This document shows positions 1 through 11,077 of a DNA stretch of 64,000 bases, one piece after another. The position numbers and the translations under genes were made by a program. Location of the stretch: contig NC_064046.1 in the NCBI RefSeq assembly GCF_932526225.1, positions 14,831,408 to 14,895,407 on the forward strand, read 5' to 3'. A model generated the notes under the pieces. The model ran no database searches and was not told the origin of the DNA. It saw only the letters and a list, made by a program, of their open reading frames with translations. The first letter of the stretch is position 1; each line of letters begins with the position of its first letter. The DNA comes from Nematostella vectensis. Taxonomy: Eukaryota > Cnidaria > Anthozoa > Actiniaria > Edwardsiidae.

Positions 1-91
1 GTATGTATGGTTTCCGTTTTTTTATTCGTTTTCTTTCTTTGTGCTTGACCCCCCTAATCCTGATTGGTTTTGCGCAAAAATAATAAAAAAA
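1..91 (+). repeat. Monomer 0 (3' end only, B box deleted)
   Basis: This is the tail of a monomer that begins left of the window. Relative to the other copies, about 43 bp are missing after 'ggtttccgtttt' at 10-20, removing the B box and its flank. The breakpoints share a T-run, suggesting slippage or microhomology-mediated deletion. Confidence 0.9.
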
Positions 92-662
92 GTGAGTTTG
101 CAAAATAAGCTTGCTAGATTTATTGATTATATGTATTCAATTTGTTCCTAGGAAGTTAACAAAAAACACAAAGAAAAGAGTTTGAGGAAGTAAACAAGTA
201 TTTGAACTTTAATGTTCTATTTGAAGGGGTGCATTTTGTACAGGGAAGCATACATAGAATGCTTAACTGGTGGAGAGGGAAGGGGTAAAAGTTTATTGAG
301 CATAATTTCAACAATAGCAGGGAAAGGGAGGGGCACTCTCTTCATACAATATTGCAGTTGTTACCTATTATTAAATACGTTTGTAAGATATATTTGTTTA
401 TTAAGCAAGGTCTATTTCTGAGACAAGCAAACTCAAGTAAGAGCTGTTGAAATAACAGGTGAGTGTTAAAAAAAACAATTATCTGATTAGAAAACTAATG
501 TAGATTCCTTTGCACCAAATAAGAACAAACTTCATTTTGTTTGTTATTTATGAGGAACGAGATGAGCTCTACAAGGCCAAGAAGAAATATGTATTGCTCA
601 TCTAAATTATACAAGTAAATAATAATATTAAAAAAGAATAACTGTAAGTAATTAGAGTGGTT

Positions 663-787
663 TTCATTAACCCGTGAAACAACGTGTGATAGTTAAACGG
701 TAATAGTTAGTAAAACACAAAAAAGAACAATAGAATCAGATTACAACAAAGTGTAATACGCTAAAGCGTAGTTCACGGGTTAATGAA
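663..787. mobile_element. Inverted-repeat element (possible piggyBac-type MITE), present in nearly every monomer
   Basis: Perfect 16-bp arms ttcattaacccgtgaa and ttcacgggttaatgaa bound about 93 bp. Read one way, TTAA (667-670 and 780-783) is the target duplication around a 109-bp element starting CCCGTGAA and ending TTCACGGG. piggyBac-family elements use TTAA targets and termini beginning CCC, so this fits. Read the other way, the flanking GGTT (659-662, 788-791) is a 4-bp duplication around 16-bp TIRs. Inside are two related copies of caaagtgt(g/a)ata and a small palindrome, acgctaaagcgt. There is no coding capacity. The same element lies at matching positions in every monomer except number 4, so it was in the ancestor before amplification. 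Confidence 0.6.
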
Positions 788-1682
788 GGTTTTGACATTT
801 CAACCTTACATCATCATGAAAGTAATGCCTAATATCGAGTGCCCTACAGTAAGTGTTTTGCAGTCAAGTTATTTTCTGTTAGTAGGTAAAAAAATATTCA
901 AAATAATAGTAATCATAGCTATGGTCACCACTTACACATATAGAACTTGTAATGAAAAGAAAGAAAAAAAATATATGTATGCAGTCAAACAACAGAATTG
1001 CATGATAACCTTGAATATATTGAATAAAGGACTGCAAAAAAACATCTTTTGTACTAGTTGCTTGAATTGACCCTTGGCTATTTTTAGCTGAATTCCCCTC
1101 CCCCTCTAAAAAAGATAATAATAATAATAATAGAACAAAACTAAAAAGAAAACAAACACAACAGAGACCCCCACCAACAATTTTGATTTTTTTTACTTTC
1201 CTTTAAAGGGGGAGTGTCATGTTTAAGAGATTTGCAATACCTCTAGAGCCCTGACACAATGAACTTCAGTGAAATTCTAATACTGACTTATGAGTTTTTG
1301 GTACATGTGGGAGACTTTAAACAAAACAAAAAAAATGACCACAAACTGTCAATTAACATAGTTTTCAATATAATATTGCATATTATTTAAAAAGAAATTG
1401 ACAGCTTTTAAAAAGTTCAACTGTTTGTTGACACTTAAAAGCCTACAATAATCACTGACTCCAGACATGCGCAGTACTATGCTGCTGCCCCTTTAAAGTA
1501 AAATACAGCTTTACTTAGTCAGCGTAGACAAAATTGCGGATTTTGTCAATATTTTAATATAAAGATGTCAATATTCTCCCCCCTTACGTCTTTATTTCTA
1601 TTTATTTTATGATTTCCACATGATACCAAAACAGCGTCTTTTTTCTTCGCTAATTTGATGTCATGTACACAATAAAAGAGAT

Positions 1683-2018
1683 GCGCCCGTGCGCATGGCG
1701 AGTCCCCAAGGGACCCAAGACGCCCAAATAGACCTCTATTTTTTGTCATCTACAATCTCGGCGAGCTGTGCGTGGCGTAACCGTATTACAGGCCTGGGAT
1801 CCTGGTTATTGTCCTCTCCATTAATGCGCGGGTTGGGATAACCTTGCAAGAGTGTTGTACAGCATATTCGGTCGGAAATATCGGTGCTTGGGGCCTTCGG
1901 GTTCTTTACAGCCTTCCGTAAAAGCCTTGTGCTGCCATACCGATTGGGTAATCCGTATGTATGGTTTCCGTTTTGTTCTTCAGACCGGGTTCGATCCCAT
2001 GCCAATGGGCTTTTTTTT
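1683..2018 (+). other. GC/CpG-rich block with tRNA-like B box and T-run (representative copy)
   Basis: This is the only GC-rich part of the monomer, from 'gcgcccgtgcgcatggcg' to a T-run. Near its end ggttcgatccc (1988-1998) matches the Pol III B-box consensus GGTTCRANNCC and can form a T-arm-like hairpin with 4 of 5 pairs. Twelve bases later comes T8 (2011-2018), which would terminate Pol III. An A-box candidate, tgggtaatccg at 1945-1955, is weak; a better match, tggcgtaaccg at 1773-1783, is over 200 bp upstream of the B box. I read it as a tRNA-derived or SINE-derived relic. B boxes in other copies are given with each monomer; several are mutated or deleted. Confidence 0.5.
1988..1998 (+). 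promoter_or_regulatory. B-box-like motif (Pol III internal promoter)
   Basis: GGTTCGATCCC, a full match to GGTTCRANNCC. It recurs at the same monomer position throughout the array and is followed by a T-run of variable length. Function is not shown, because no convincing A box lies at normal spacing. Confidence 0.45.
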
Positions 2019-2092
2019 AATTCGTTTTTTTTTTCTTTGTGCTGGACCCCCTTAATCCTGATAGCTTTTGCGCAAAAAAATAATAAAAAAAA

Positions 2093-4221
2093 GTGAGTTT
2101 GCAAAATAAGCTTGCTAGATTTATTGATTATATGTATTCAATTTGTTCCTAGGAAGTTAACAAAAAACACAAAGCAAAGAGTTTGAGGAAGTAAACAAGT
2201 ATGTGAACTTTAATGTTCTATTTGAAGGGGTGCATTTTGTACAGGGAAGCATACATAGAATGCTTACCTGGTGGAGAGGGAAGAGGTAAAAGTTTATTGA
2301 GCATAATTTCAACAATAGCAGGGGGAAGAGAGGGGCACTCTCTTCATACAATATTGCAGTTGTTACCTATTATTAAATAAGTTTGTAACATGTCTTTGTT
2401 TATTAAGCAAGGTCTATTTCTGAGACAAGCAAACTCAAGTAAGAGCTGTTGAAATAACAGGTGAGTGTTAAAAAAAAAACTATTATCTGATTAGAAAACT
2501 AATGTAGATTCCTTTGCACCAAATAAGAACAAACTTCATTTTGTTTGTTATTTATGAGGAATAATGTCTTTGTTTATTAAGCAAGGTCTATTTATGAGAC
2601 AAGCAAACTCAAGTAAGAGCTGTTGAAATAACAGGTTAGTGTTAAAAAAAAACAATTATCTGATTAGAAAACTAATGTAGATTCCTTTGCACCAAATAAG
2701 AACAAACTTTATTTTGTTTGTTATTTTTGAGGAACGAGATGAGCTCTACAAGGCCAAGAAGAAATATGTATTGCTCATCTAAATATACAAGTAAATAAAA
2801 ATATTAAAAAAGAATTACTGTAAGTAATTAGAGTGGTTTTCATTAACCCGTGAAACAAAGTGTGATAATTAAGCGGTAATAGTTAGTAAAACACAAAAAA
2901 GAACAATAGAATCAGATCAAAACAAAGTGTAATACGCTAAAGCGTAGTTCACGGGTTAATGAAGGTTTTGACATTTCAACCTTACATCCACATGAAAGTA
3001 ATGCCTAATATCGAGTGCCCTACAGTAAGTGTTTTGCAGTCAAGTTGTTTTCTGTTAGTAGGTAAAAAAATATTCTAAATAATAGTAATCATAGCTATGG
3101 TCACCACTTACACATATAGAACTTGTAATAAAAAGAAAGAAATAAAATATATATATGCAGTCAAACAACAGAATTGCATGATAACCTTGAATATATTGAA
3201 TATTGGACTGCAAAAAAACATCTTTTGTACTAGTTGCTTGAATTGACCCTTGGCTATTTTTAGCTGAATTCCCATCCCCCTCTAAAAAAGAAAATAATCA
3301 TAATAATAGAACAAAACTAAAAATAAAACAAAGGGGGAGTGTCATGTTTAAGAGAATTGCAATAGCTCTAGAGCCCTGACACAATGAACTTCAGTGAAAT
3401 TCTAATACTGACTTATGAGCTTTTGGTACATGTGGGAGACTTTAAACAAAACAAAAAAAAATGACCACAAACTGTCAATTAACTTAGTTTTCAATATAAT
3501 ATTGCATATTATTTAATAAGGTATTCATAGCTTTTAAAAAGTTTAACTGTTTGTTGACACTTAAAAGCCTACAATATTCACTGACTCCAGACATGCGCAG
3601 TACTATGCTGCTGCCCCTTTAAAGTAAAATACAGCTTTACTTAGTCAGCGTAGACAAAATTGCGGATTTTGTCAATATTCTAATATGAAGATGTCAATAT
3701 TCTTCCCATTTAAGTCTTTATTTCTATTTATTTTATGATTTTCACATTATACCAAAACAGCGTCTTTTTTCTTCGCTAATTTGATGTCATGTACATAATA
3801 AAAGAGATGCGCCCGTGCGCATGGCGAGTCCCCAAGGGACCCAAGACGCCCAAATAGACCTCTATTTTTTGTCATCCACAATCTCGGCGAGCTGTGCGTG
3901 GCGTAACCGTATTACAGGCCTGGGATCCTGGTTATTGTCCTCCCCATTAATGCGCGGCGCGGGTTTGGATAACCTTGCAAGAGTGTTGTACAGCATATTC
4001 GCTCGGAAATATCGGTGCTTGGGGCCTTCGGGTTCTTTACAGCCTTCCGTAAAAGCCTTGTGCTGCCATACCGATTGGGTAATCCGTATGTATGGTTTCC
4101 GTTTTGTTCTTCAGACCGGGTTCGATCCCAGGCCAATGGGCTTTTTTTTTAATTCGGTTTTTTTTCTTTGTGCTGGACCCCCTTAATCCTGATAGGTATT
4201 ACGCAAAAATAATAAAAAAAA
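2093..4221 (+). repeat. Satellite monomer 2, subfamily A, 2129 bp
   Basis: Longer than standard because of an internal 174-bp tandem duplication (2390-2737), partly offset by a deletion of about 63 bp at 3331-3333, where 'aataaaacaaa' runs straight into 'gggggagtgtc'. Inverted repeat at 2839-2963; B box at 4119-4129. A small insertion near 3956 gives 'gcgcggcgcggg'. Confidence 0.95.
2390..2737. repeat. 174-bp tandem duplication inside monomer 2
   Basis: 'atgtctttgtttattaagc' occurs at 2390 and again at 2564. The text that follows is repeated to about 2737 with a few differences, such as ggtgagtg against ggttagtg. Confidence 0.92.
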
Positions 4222-6020
4222 GTGAGTTTGCAAAATAAGCTTGCTAGATTTATTGATTATATGTATTTAATTTGTTACTTGGAAGTTAACAAAAAACACA
4301 AAGCAAAGGGTTTGAGGAAGTAAACAAGTATTTGAACTTTAATGTTCTATTTGAAGGGGTGCATTTTGTACAGGGAAGCATACATAGAATGCTTAACTGG
4401 TGGAGAGGGAAGAGGTAAAAGTTTATTGAGCATAATTTCAACAATAGCAGGGGGAAGAGAGGGGCACTCTCTTCATACAATATTGCAGTTGTTACCTATT
4501 ATTTAATAAGTTTGTAACATGTCTTTGTTTATTAAGCAAGGTCTATTTCTGAGACAAGCAAACTCAAGTAAGGCTGTTGAAATAACAGGTGAGTGTTAAA
4601 AGAAAAACAGTTATCTGATTAGAAAACTACTGTAGATTCCTTTGCACCAAAATAAGAACAAACTTCATTTTGTTTGTTATTTATGAGGAACGAGATGAGC
4701 TCTACAAGGCCAAGAAGAAATATGTATTGCTCATCTAAATTATACAAGTAAATAATAATATTAAAAAAGAATTACTGTAAGTAATTAGAGTGATTTTCAT
4801 TAACCCGTGAAACAAAGTGTGATAGTTAAACGGTAATAGTTAGTAAAACACAAAAAAGAACAATAGAATCAGATCACAACAAAGTGTAATACGCTAAAGC
4901 GTAGTTCACGGGTTAATGAAGGTTTTGACATTTCAACCTTACATCCACATGAAAGTAATGCCTAATATCGAGTGCCCTACAGTAAGTGTTTTGCAGTCAA
5001 GTTGTTTTAGCTGAATTCCCTTCCCCCTCTAAAAAAGAAAATAATAATAATAATAATAATAGAACAAAACTAAAAAGAAAACAAACACAGCAGAGACCCC
5101 CACCAACAGTTTTGATTTTTTTTTTACTTTCCTTTAAAAGGGGAGTGTCATGGTTAAGAGATGTGCAATAGCTTTAGAGCCCTGACACAATGAACTTCAG
5201 TGAAATTCTAATACTGACTTATGAGCTTTTGGTACATGTGGGAGACTTTAAACAAAACAAAAAAAAAATGACCACAAACTGTCCATTAACATAGTTTTCA
5301 ATATAATATTGCATATTATTTAATAAGGTATTGACAGCTTTTAAAAAGTTCAACTGTTTGTAGACACTTAAAAGACTACAATAAACAATGACTCCAGACA
5401 TGCGCAATACTATGCTGCTGCCCCTTTAAAGTAAAATACAGCTTCACTTAGTCAGCGTAGACAATATTGCGGATTTTGTCAATATTCTAATATGAATATG
5501 TCAATATTCTCCCCCCTTACGTCTTTATTTCTATTTATTTTATGCTTTTCACATGATACCAAAACAGCGTCTTTTTTCTTCGCTAATTTGATGTCATGTA
5601 CACAATAAAAGAGATGCGCCCGTGCGCATGGCGAGTCCCCAAGGGACCCAAGACGCCCAAATAGACCTCTATTTTTTGTCATCCACAATCTCGGCGAGCT
5701 GTGCGTGGCGTAACCGTATTACAGGCCTGGGATCCTGGTTATTGTCCTCCCCATTAATGCGCGGGTTGAGATAACCTTGCAAGAGTGTTGTACAGCATAT
5801 TCGCTCGGAAATATCGGTGCTTGGGGCCTTCGGGTTCTTTACAGCCTTCCGTAAAAGCCTTGTGCTGCCATACCGATTGGGTAATCCGTATGTATGGTTT
5901 CCGTTTTGTTCTTCAGACCGGGTTCGATCCCAGGCCAATGGGCTTTTTTTTATTCGTTTTCTTTCTTTGTGTTTGACCCCCCTAATCCTGATTGGTTTTG
6001 CGCAAAAATAATAAAAAAAA
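4222..6020 (+). repeat. Satellite monomer 3, A/B mosaic, 1799 bp, internal deletion
   Basis: It carries B-type 'aaggctgttg' and 'actactgtag' but A-type 'aaggccaagaag', so it looks recombinant. About 206 bp containing the TA tract are deleted at about 5008 ('caagttgttttagctgaa'), with TTTT shared by both breakpoints. Inverted repeat 4796-4920; B box 5931-5941. Confidence 0.93.
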
Positions 6021-7063
6021 GTGAGTTTGCAAAATAAGCTTGCTAGATTTATTGATTATATGTATTCAATTTGTTCCTAGGAAGTTAACAAAAAACACAA
6101 AGCAAAGAGTTTGAGGAAGTAAACAAGTATGTGAACTTTAATTTTCTATTTGAAGGGGTGCATTTTGTACAGGGAAGCATACATAGAATGCTTAAATATG
6201 AATTGCAATAGCTCTAGAGCCCTGACACAATGAACTTCAGTGAAATTCTAATACTGACTTATGAGCTTTTGGTACATGTGGGAGACTTTAAACAAAACAA
6301 AAAAAAAATGACCACAAACTGTCAATTAACATAGTTTTCAATATAATATTGCACATTATTTAATAAGGTATTCACAGCTTTTAAAAAGTTCAACTGTTTG
6401 TTGACACTTAAAAGCCTACAATAATCACTGACTCCAGACATGCGCAGTACTATGCTGCTGCCCCTTTAAAGTAAAATACAGCTTTACTTAGTCAGCGTAG
6501 ACAAAATTGCGGATTTTGTCAATATTCTAATATGAAGATGTCAATATTCTCCCCCCTTACGTCTTTATTTCTATTTATTTTATGATTTTCACATGATACC
6601 AAAACAGCGTCTTTTTTCTTCGCTAATTTGATGTCATGTACATAATAAAAGAGATGCGCCCGTGCGCATGGCGAGTCCCCAAGGGACCCAAGACGCCCAA
6701 ATAGACCTCTATTTTTTGTCATCCACAATCTCGGCGAGCTGTGCGTGGCGTAACCGTATTACAGGCCTGGGATCCTGGTTATTGTCCTCCCCATTAATGC
6801 GCGGGTTGGGATAACCTTGCAAGAGTGTTGTATAGCATATTCGCTCGGAAATATCGGTGCTTGGGGCCTTCGGGTTCTTTACAGCCTTCCGTAAAAGCCT
6901 TGTGCTGCCATACCGATTGGGTAATCCGTATGTATGGTTTCCGTTTTGTTCTTCAGACCGGGTTCGATCCTTGGCCAATGGGCATTTTTTTTAGTTCGTT
7001 TTTTTTTCTTTGTGCTGGACCCCCTTAATCCTGATAGGTTTTACGCAAAAATAATAAAAAAAA
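6021..7063 (+). repeat. Satellite monomer 4, half-length deletion derivative, 1043 bp
   Basis: About 960 bp are missing at 6196-6200, joining 'agaatgcttaa' to 'aattgcaatagctc' with a short atat filler. The subfamily segment, inverted-repeat element and TA tract are all absent. The B box at 6961-6971 has a changed last base and flank ('gatccttgg'). Confidence 0.93.
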
Positions 7064-9071
7064 GTGAGTTTGCAAAATAAGCTTGCTAGATTTATTGATT
7101 ATATGTATTCAATTTGTTACTTGGAAGTTAACAAAAAACACAAAGCAAAGGGTTTGAGGAAGTAAACAAGTATTTGAACTTTAATGTTCTATTTGAAGGG
7201 GTGCATTTTGTACAGGGAAGCATACATAGAATGCTTAACTGGTGGAGAGGGAAGAGGTAAAATTTATTGAGCATAATTTCAACAATAGCAGGGGGAAGAG
7301 AGGGGCACTCTCTTCATACAATATTGCAGTTGTTAACTATTATTAAATAAGTTTGTAACATGTCTTTGTTTATTAAGCAAGGTCTATTTCTGAGACAAGC
7401 AAACTCAAGTAAGGCTGTTGAAATAACAGGTGAGTGTTAAAAGAAAAACAATTATCTGATTAGAAAACTACTGTAGATTCCTTTGCACCAAAATAAGAAC
7501 AAACTTCATTTTGTTTGTTATTTATGAGGAACGAGATAAGCTCTACAAAGCCATAAAGAAATATGTATTGCTCATCTAAATTATACAAGTAAATGATAAT
7601 ATTAAAAAAGAACTACTGTAAGTAATTAGAGTGATTTTCATTAACCCGTGAAACAAAGTGTGATAGTTAAACGGTAATAGTTAGTAAAACACAAAAAAGA
7701 ACAATAGAATCAGATCACCACAAAGTGTAATACGCAAAAGCGTAGTTCACGGGTTAATGAAGGTTTTGACATTTCAACCTTACATCCACATGAAAGTAAT
7801 GCCTAATATCGAGTGCCCTACAGTAAGTGTTTTGCAGTCAAGTTGTTTTCTGTTAGTAGGTAAAAAAATATTCTAAATAATAGTAATCATAGCTATGGTC
7901 ACCACTTACACATATAGAAGTTGTAATAAAAAAAACAAAAAATATATATATATATATGCCGTCAAACAACATAATTGCATGATAACCTTGAATATATTGA
8001 AATAAAGGACTGCAAAAAAACATCTTTTGTACTAGTTGCTTGAATTGACCCTTGGCTATTTTTAGCTGAATTCCCCTCCCCCTCTAAAAAAGAAAATAAT
8101 AATAATAATAATAATTGAACAAAACTAAAAAGAAAACAAACACAACAGAAACCCCCACCAACAATTTTGATTTTTTTTACTTTCCTTTAAAAGGGGAGTG
8201 TCATGATTAAGAGATTTGCAATAGCTTTAGAGCCATGACACAATAAACTTCAGTGAAATTCTAATACTGACTTATGAGCTTTTGGTACATGTGGGAGACT
8301 TTAAACAAAACAAAAAAAAAATGACCACAAACTGTCCATTAACATAGTTTTCAATATAATATTGCATATTATTTAATAAGGTATTGACAGCTTTAAAAAA
8401 GTTCAACTGTTTGTAGACACTTAAAAGCCTACAATAAACAATGACTCCAGACATGCGCAGTACTATGCTGCTGCCCCTTTAAAGTAAAATACAGCTTCAT
8501 TTAGTCAGCGTAGACAATATTGCGGATTTTGTCAATATTCTAATATGAAGATGTCAATATTTTCCCCCCTTACGTTTTTATTTCTACTTATTTTATGCTT
8601 TTCACATGATACCAAAACAGCGTCTTTTTTCTTCGCTAATTTGATGTCATGTACACAATAAAAGAGATGCGCTCGTGCGCATGGCGATTCCCCAAGGGAC
8701 CCAAGACGCCCAAATAGACCTCTATTTTTTGTCATCCACAATCTCGGCGAGCTGTGCGTGGCGTAACCGTATTACAGGCCTGGGATCCTGGTTATTGTCC
8801 TCCCCATTAATGCGCGGGTTGGGATAACCTTGCAAGAGTGTTGTACAGCATATTCGCTCGGAAATATCGGTGCTTGGGGCCTTCGGGTTCTTTACAGCCT
8901 TCCGTAAAAGCCTTGTGCTGCCATACCGATTGGGTAATCCGTATGTATGGTTTCCGTTTTGTTCTTCAGACCGGGTTCGATCCCAGGCCAATGGGCATTT
9001 TTTTATTCGTTTTCTTTCTTTGTGCTTGACCCCCCTAATCCTGATTGGTTTTGCGCAAAAATAAAAAAAAA
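7064..9071 (+). repeat. Satellite monomer 5, subfamily B, 2008 bp
   Basis: Subfamily B markers: 'aaggctgttg', 'actactgtag', 'accaaaataag', 'aaagccataaag'. Inverted repeat 7637-7761 with the inner palindrome changed to 'acgcaaaagcgt'. Private 'tatgccgtcaaacaac' after the TA tract links it to monomers 6 and 8. B box 8974-8984. Confidence 0.95.
8095..8115. repeat. (AAT)7 microsatellite (representative)
   Basis: Seven AAT units. The same site holds between about three and eight units in nearly every monomer, just after the conserved 'cccctctaaaaaaga' stretch. Confidence 0.9.
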
Positions 9072-11077
9072 GTGAGTTTGCAAAATAAGCTTGCTAGATT
9101 TATTGATTATATGTATTCAATTTGTTCCTAGGAAGTTAACAAAAAACACAAAGCAAAGAGTTTGAGGAAGTAAACAAGTATGTGAACTTTAATGTTCTAT
9201 TTGAAGAGTTGCATTTTGTACAGGGAAGCATACATAGAATGCTTACCTGGTGGAGAGGGAAGAGGTAAAGTTTAATGAGCATAATTTCAACAATAGCAGG
9301 GGGAAGAGAGGGGCACTCTCTTCATACAATATTGCAGTTGTTAACTATTATTAAATAAGTTTGTAACATGTCTTTGTTTATTAAGCAAGGTCTATTTCTG
9401 AGACAAGCAAACTCAAGTAAGGCTGTTGAAATAACAGGTGAGTGTTAAAAGAAAAACAATTATCTGATTAGAAAACTACTGTAGATTCCTTTGCACCAAA
9501 ATACGAACAAACTTCATTTTGTTTGTTATTTATGAGGAACGAGATGAGCTCTACAAAGCCATAAAGAAATATGTATTGCTCATCTAAATTATACAAGTAA
9601 ATGATAATATTAAAAAAGAACTACTGTAAGTAATTAGAGTGATTTTCATTAACCCGTGAAACAAAGTGTGATAGTTAAACGGTAATAGTTAGTAAAACAC
9701 AAAAAAGAACAATAGAATCAGATCACCACAAAGTGTAATACGCAAAAGCGTAGTTCACGGGTTAATGAAGGTTTTGACATTTCAACCTTACATCCACATG
9801 AAAGTAATGCCTAATATCGAGTGCCCTACAGTAAGTGTTTTGCAGTCAAGTTGTTTTCTGTTAGTAGGTAAAAAAATATTCTAAATAATAGTAATCATAG
9901 CTATGGTCACCACTTACACATATAGAAGTTGTAATAAAAAAAAACAAAAAATATATATATATATGCCGTCAAACAACATAATTGCATGATAACCTTGAAT
10001 ATATTGAAATAAAGGACTGCAAAAAAACATTTTTTGTACTAGTTGCTTGAATTGACCCTTGGCTATTTTTAGCTGAATTCCCCTCCCCCTCTAAAAAAGA
10101 AAATAATAATAATAATAATAATTGAACAAAACTAAAAAGAAAACAAACACAACAGAAACCCCCACCAACAATTTTGATTTTTTTTACTTTCCTTTAAAAG
10201 AGTAGTGTCATGATTAAGAGATTTGCAATAGCTTTAGAGCCATGACACAATAAACTTCAGTGAAATTCTAATACTGACTTATGAGCTTTTGGTACATGTG
10301 GGAGACTTTAAACAAAACAAAAAAAAATGACCACAAACTGTCCATTAACATAGTTTTCAATATAATATTGCATATTATTTAATAAGGTATTGACAGCTTT
10401 AAAAAAGTTCAACTGTTTGTAGACACTTAAAAGCCTACAATAAACAATGACTCCAGACATGCGCAGTACTATGCTGCTGCCCCTTTAAAGTAAAATACAG
10501 CTTCATTTAGTCAGCGTAGACAATATTGCGGATTTTGTCAATATTCTAATATGAAGATGTCAATATTTTCCCCCCTTACGTTTTTATTTCTACTTATTTT
10601 ATGCTTTTCACATGATACCAAAACAGCGTCTTCTTTCTTCGCTAATTTGATGTCATGTACACAATAAAAGAGATGCGCCCGTGCGCATGGCGATTCCCCA
10701 AGGGACCCAAGACGCCCAAATAGACCTCTATTTTTTGTCATCCACAATCTCGGCGAGCTGTGCGTGGCGTAACCGTATTACAGGCCTGGGATCCTGGTTA
10801 TTGTCCTCCCCATTAATGCGCGGGTTGGGATAACCTTGCAAGAGTGTTGTACAGCATATTCGCTCGGAAATATCGGTGCTTGGGGCCTTCGGGTTCTTTA
10901 CAGCCTTCCGTAAAAGCCTTGTGCTGCCATACCGATTGGGTAATCCGTATGTATGGTTTCCGTTTTGTTCTTCAGACCGGGTTCGATCCCAGGCCAATGG
11001 GCATTTTTTTATTCGTTTTCTTTCTTTGTGCTTGACCCCCCTAATCCTGATTGGTTTTGCGCAAAAATAAAAAAAAA
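9072..11077 (+). repeat. Satellite monomer 6, subfamily B, 2006 bp
   Basis: Very close to monomer 5, sharing 'acgcaaaagcgt', 'gccgtcaaac' and 'gagccatgacac'. Its leader has 'tttgaagagttgc', as in monomer 8. Inverted repeat 9645-9769; B box 10980-10990. Confidence 0.95.

Larger units (their letters stand above)
92..2092 (+). repeat. Satellite monomer 1, subfamily A, 2001 bp
   Basis: Full-length copy. Subfamily A markers: 'agagctgttgaaat', 'aaaactaatgtag', 'caccaaataag', 'aaggccaagaag'. The inverted-repeat element is at 663-787. The TA tract is almost absent ('atatatgtatgcag' near 970). The B box is at 1988-1998, followed by eight T at 2011-2018. Confidence 0.95.

Noticed and set aside
1960-1998. 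CENP-B box in the GC block
   Set aside because: Pieces of TTCG and CGGG occur, but spacing and the central A do not match NTTCGNNNNANNCGGGN.
1945-1998. A functional tRNA gene in each monomer
   Set aside because: The T-arm-like part is present, but no acceptor stem or proper D-arm/anticodon arm can be drawn, and the nearby A-box match is weak.
1740-2000. GC block as a 5S rRNA or U6 snRNA gene
   Set aside because: Mental comparison with 5S and U6 shows no extended match; only the B-box motif is recognisable.
2252-2280. 'gcttacctggtggagaggg' resembling the 5' end of U1 snRNA
   Set aside because: Only about nine bases agree, most monomers read 'gcttaactgg', and nothing downstream resembles U1.
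2157-2351. Recurrent 64-codon minus-strand frame starting MYEESAP, resembling a small secreted peptide
   Set aside because: Hydrophobicity comes from an A/T-rich sequence. Replacement changes are frequent among copies and I recognise no family.
5669-5938. Recurrent 89-codon minus-strand frame (and equivalents in most monomers) as a real gene
   Set aside because: It recurs because the DNA recurs. Copies carry stops and truncations, both strands are open here, and one alternative frame reads 'WPGIEPG', the usual spurious translation of a B box.
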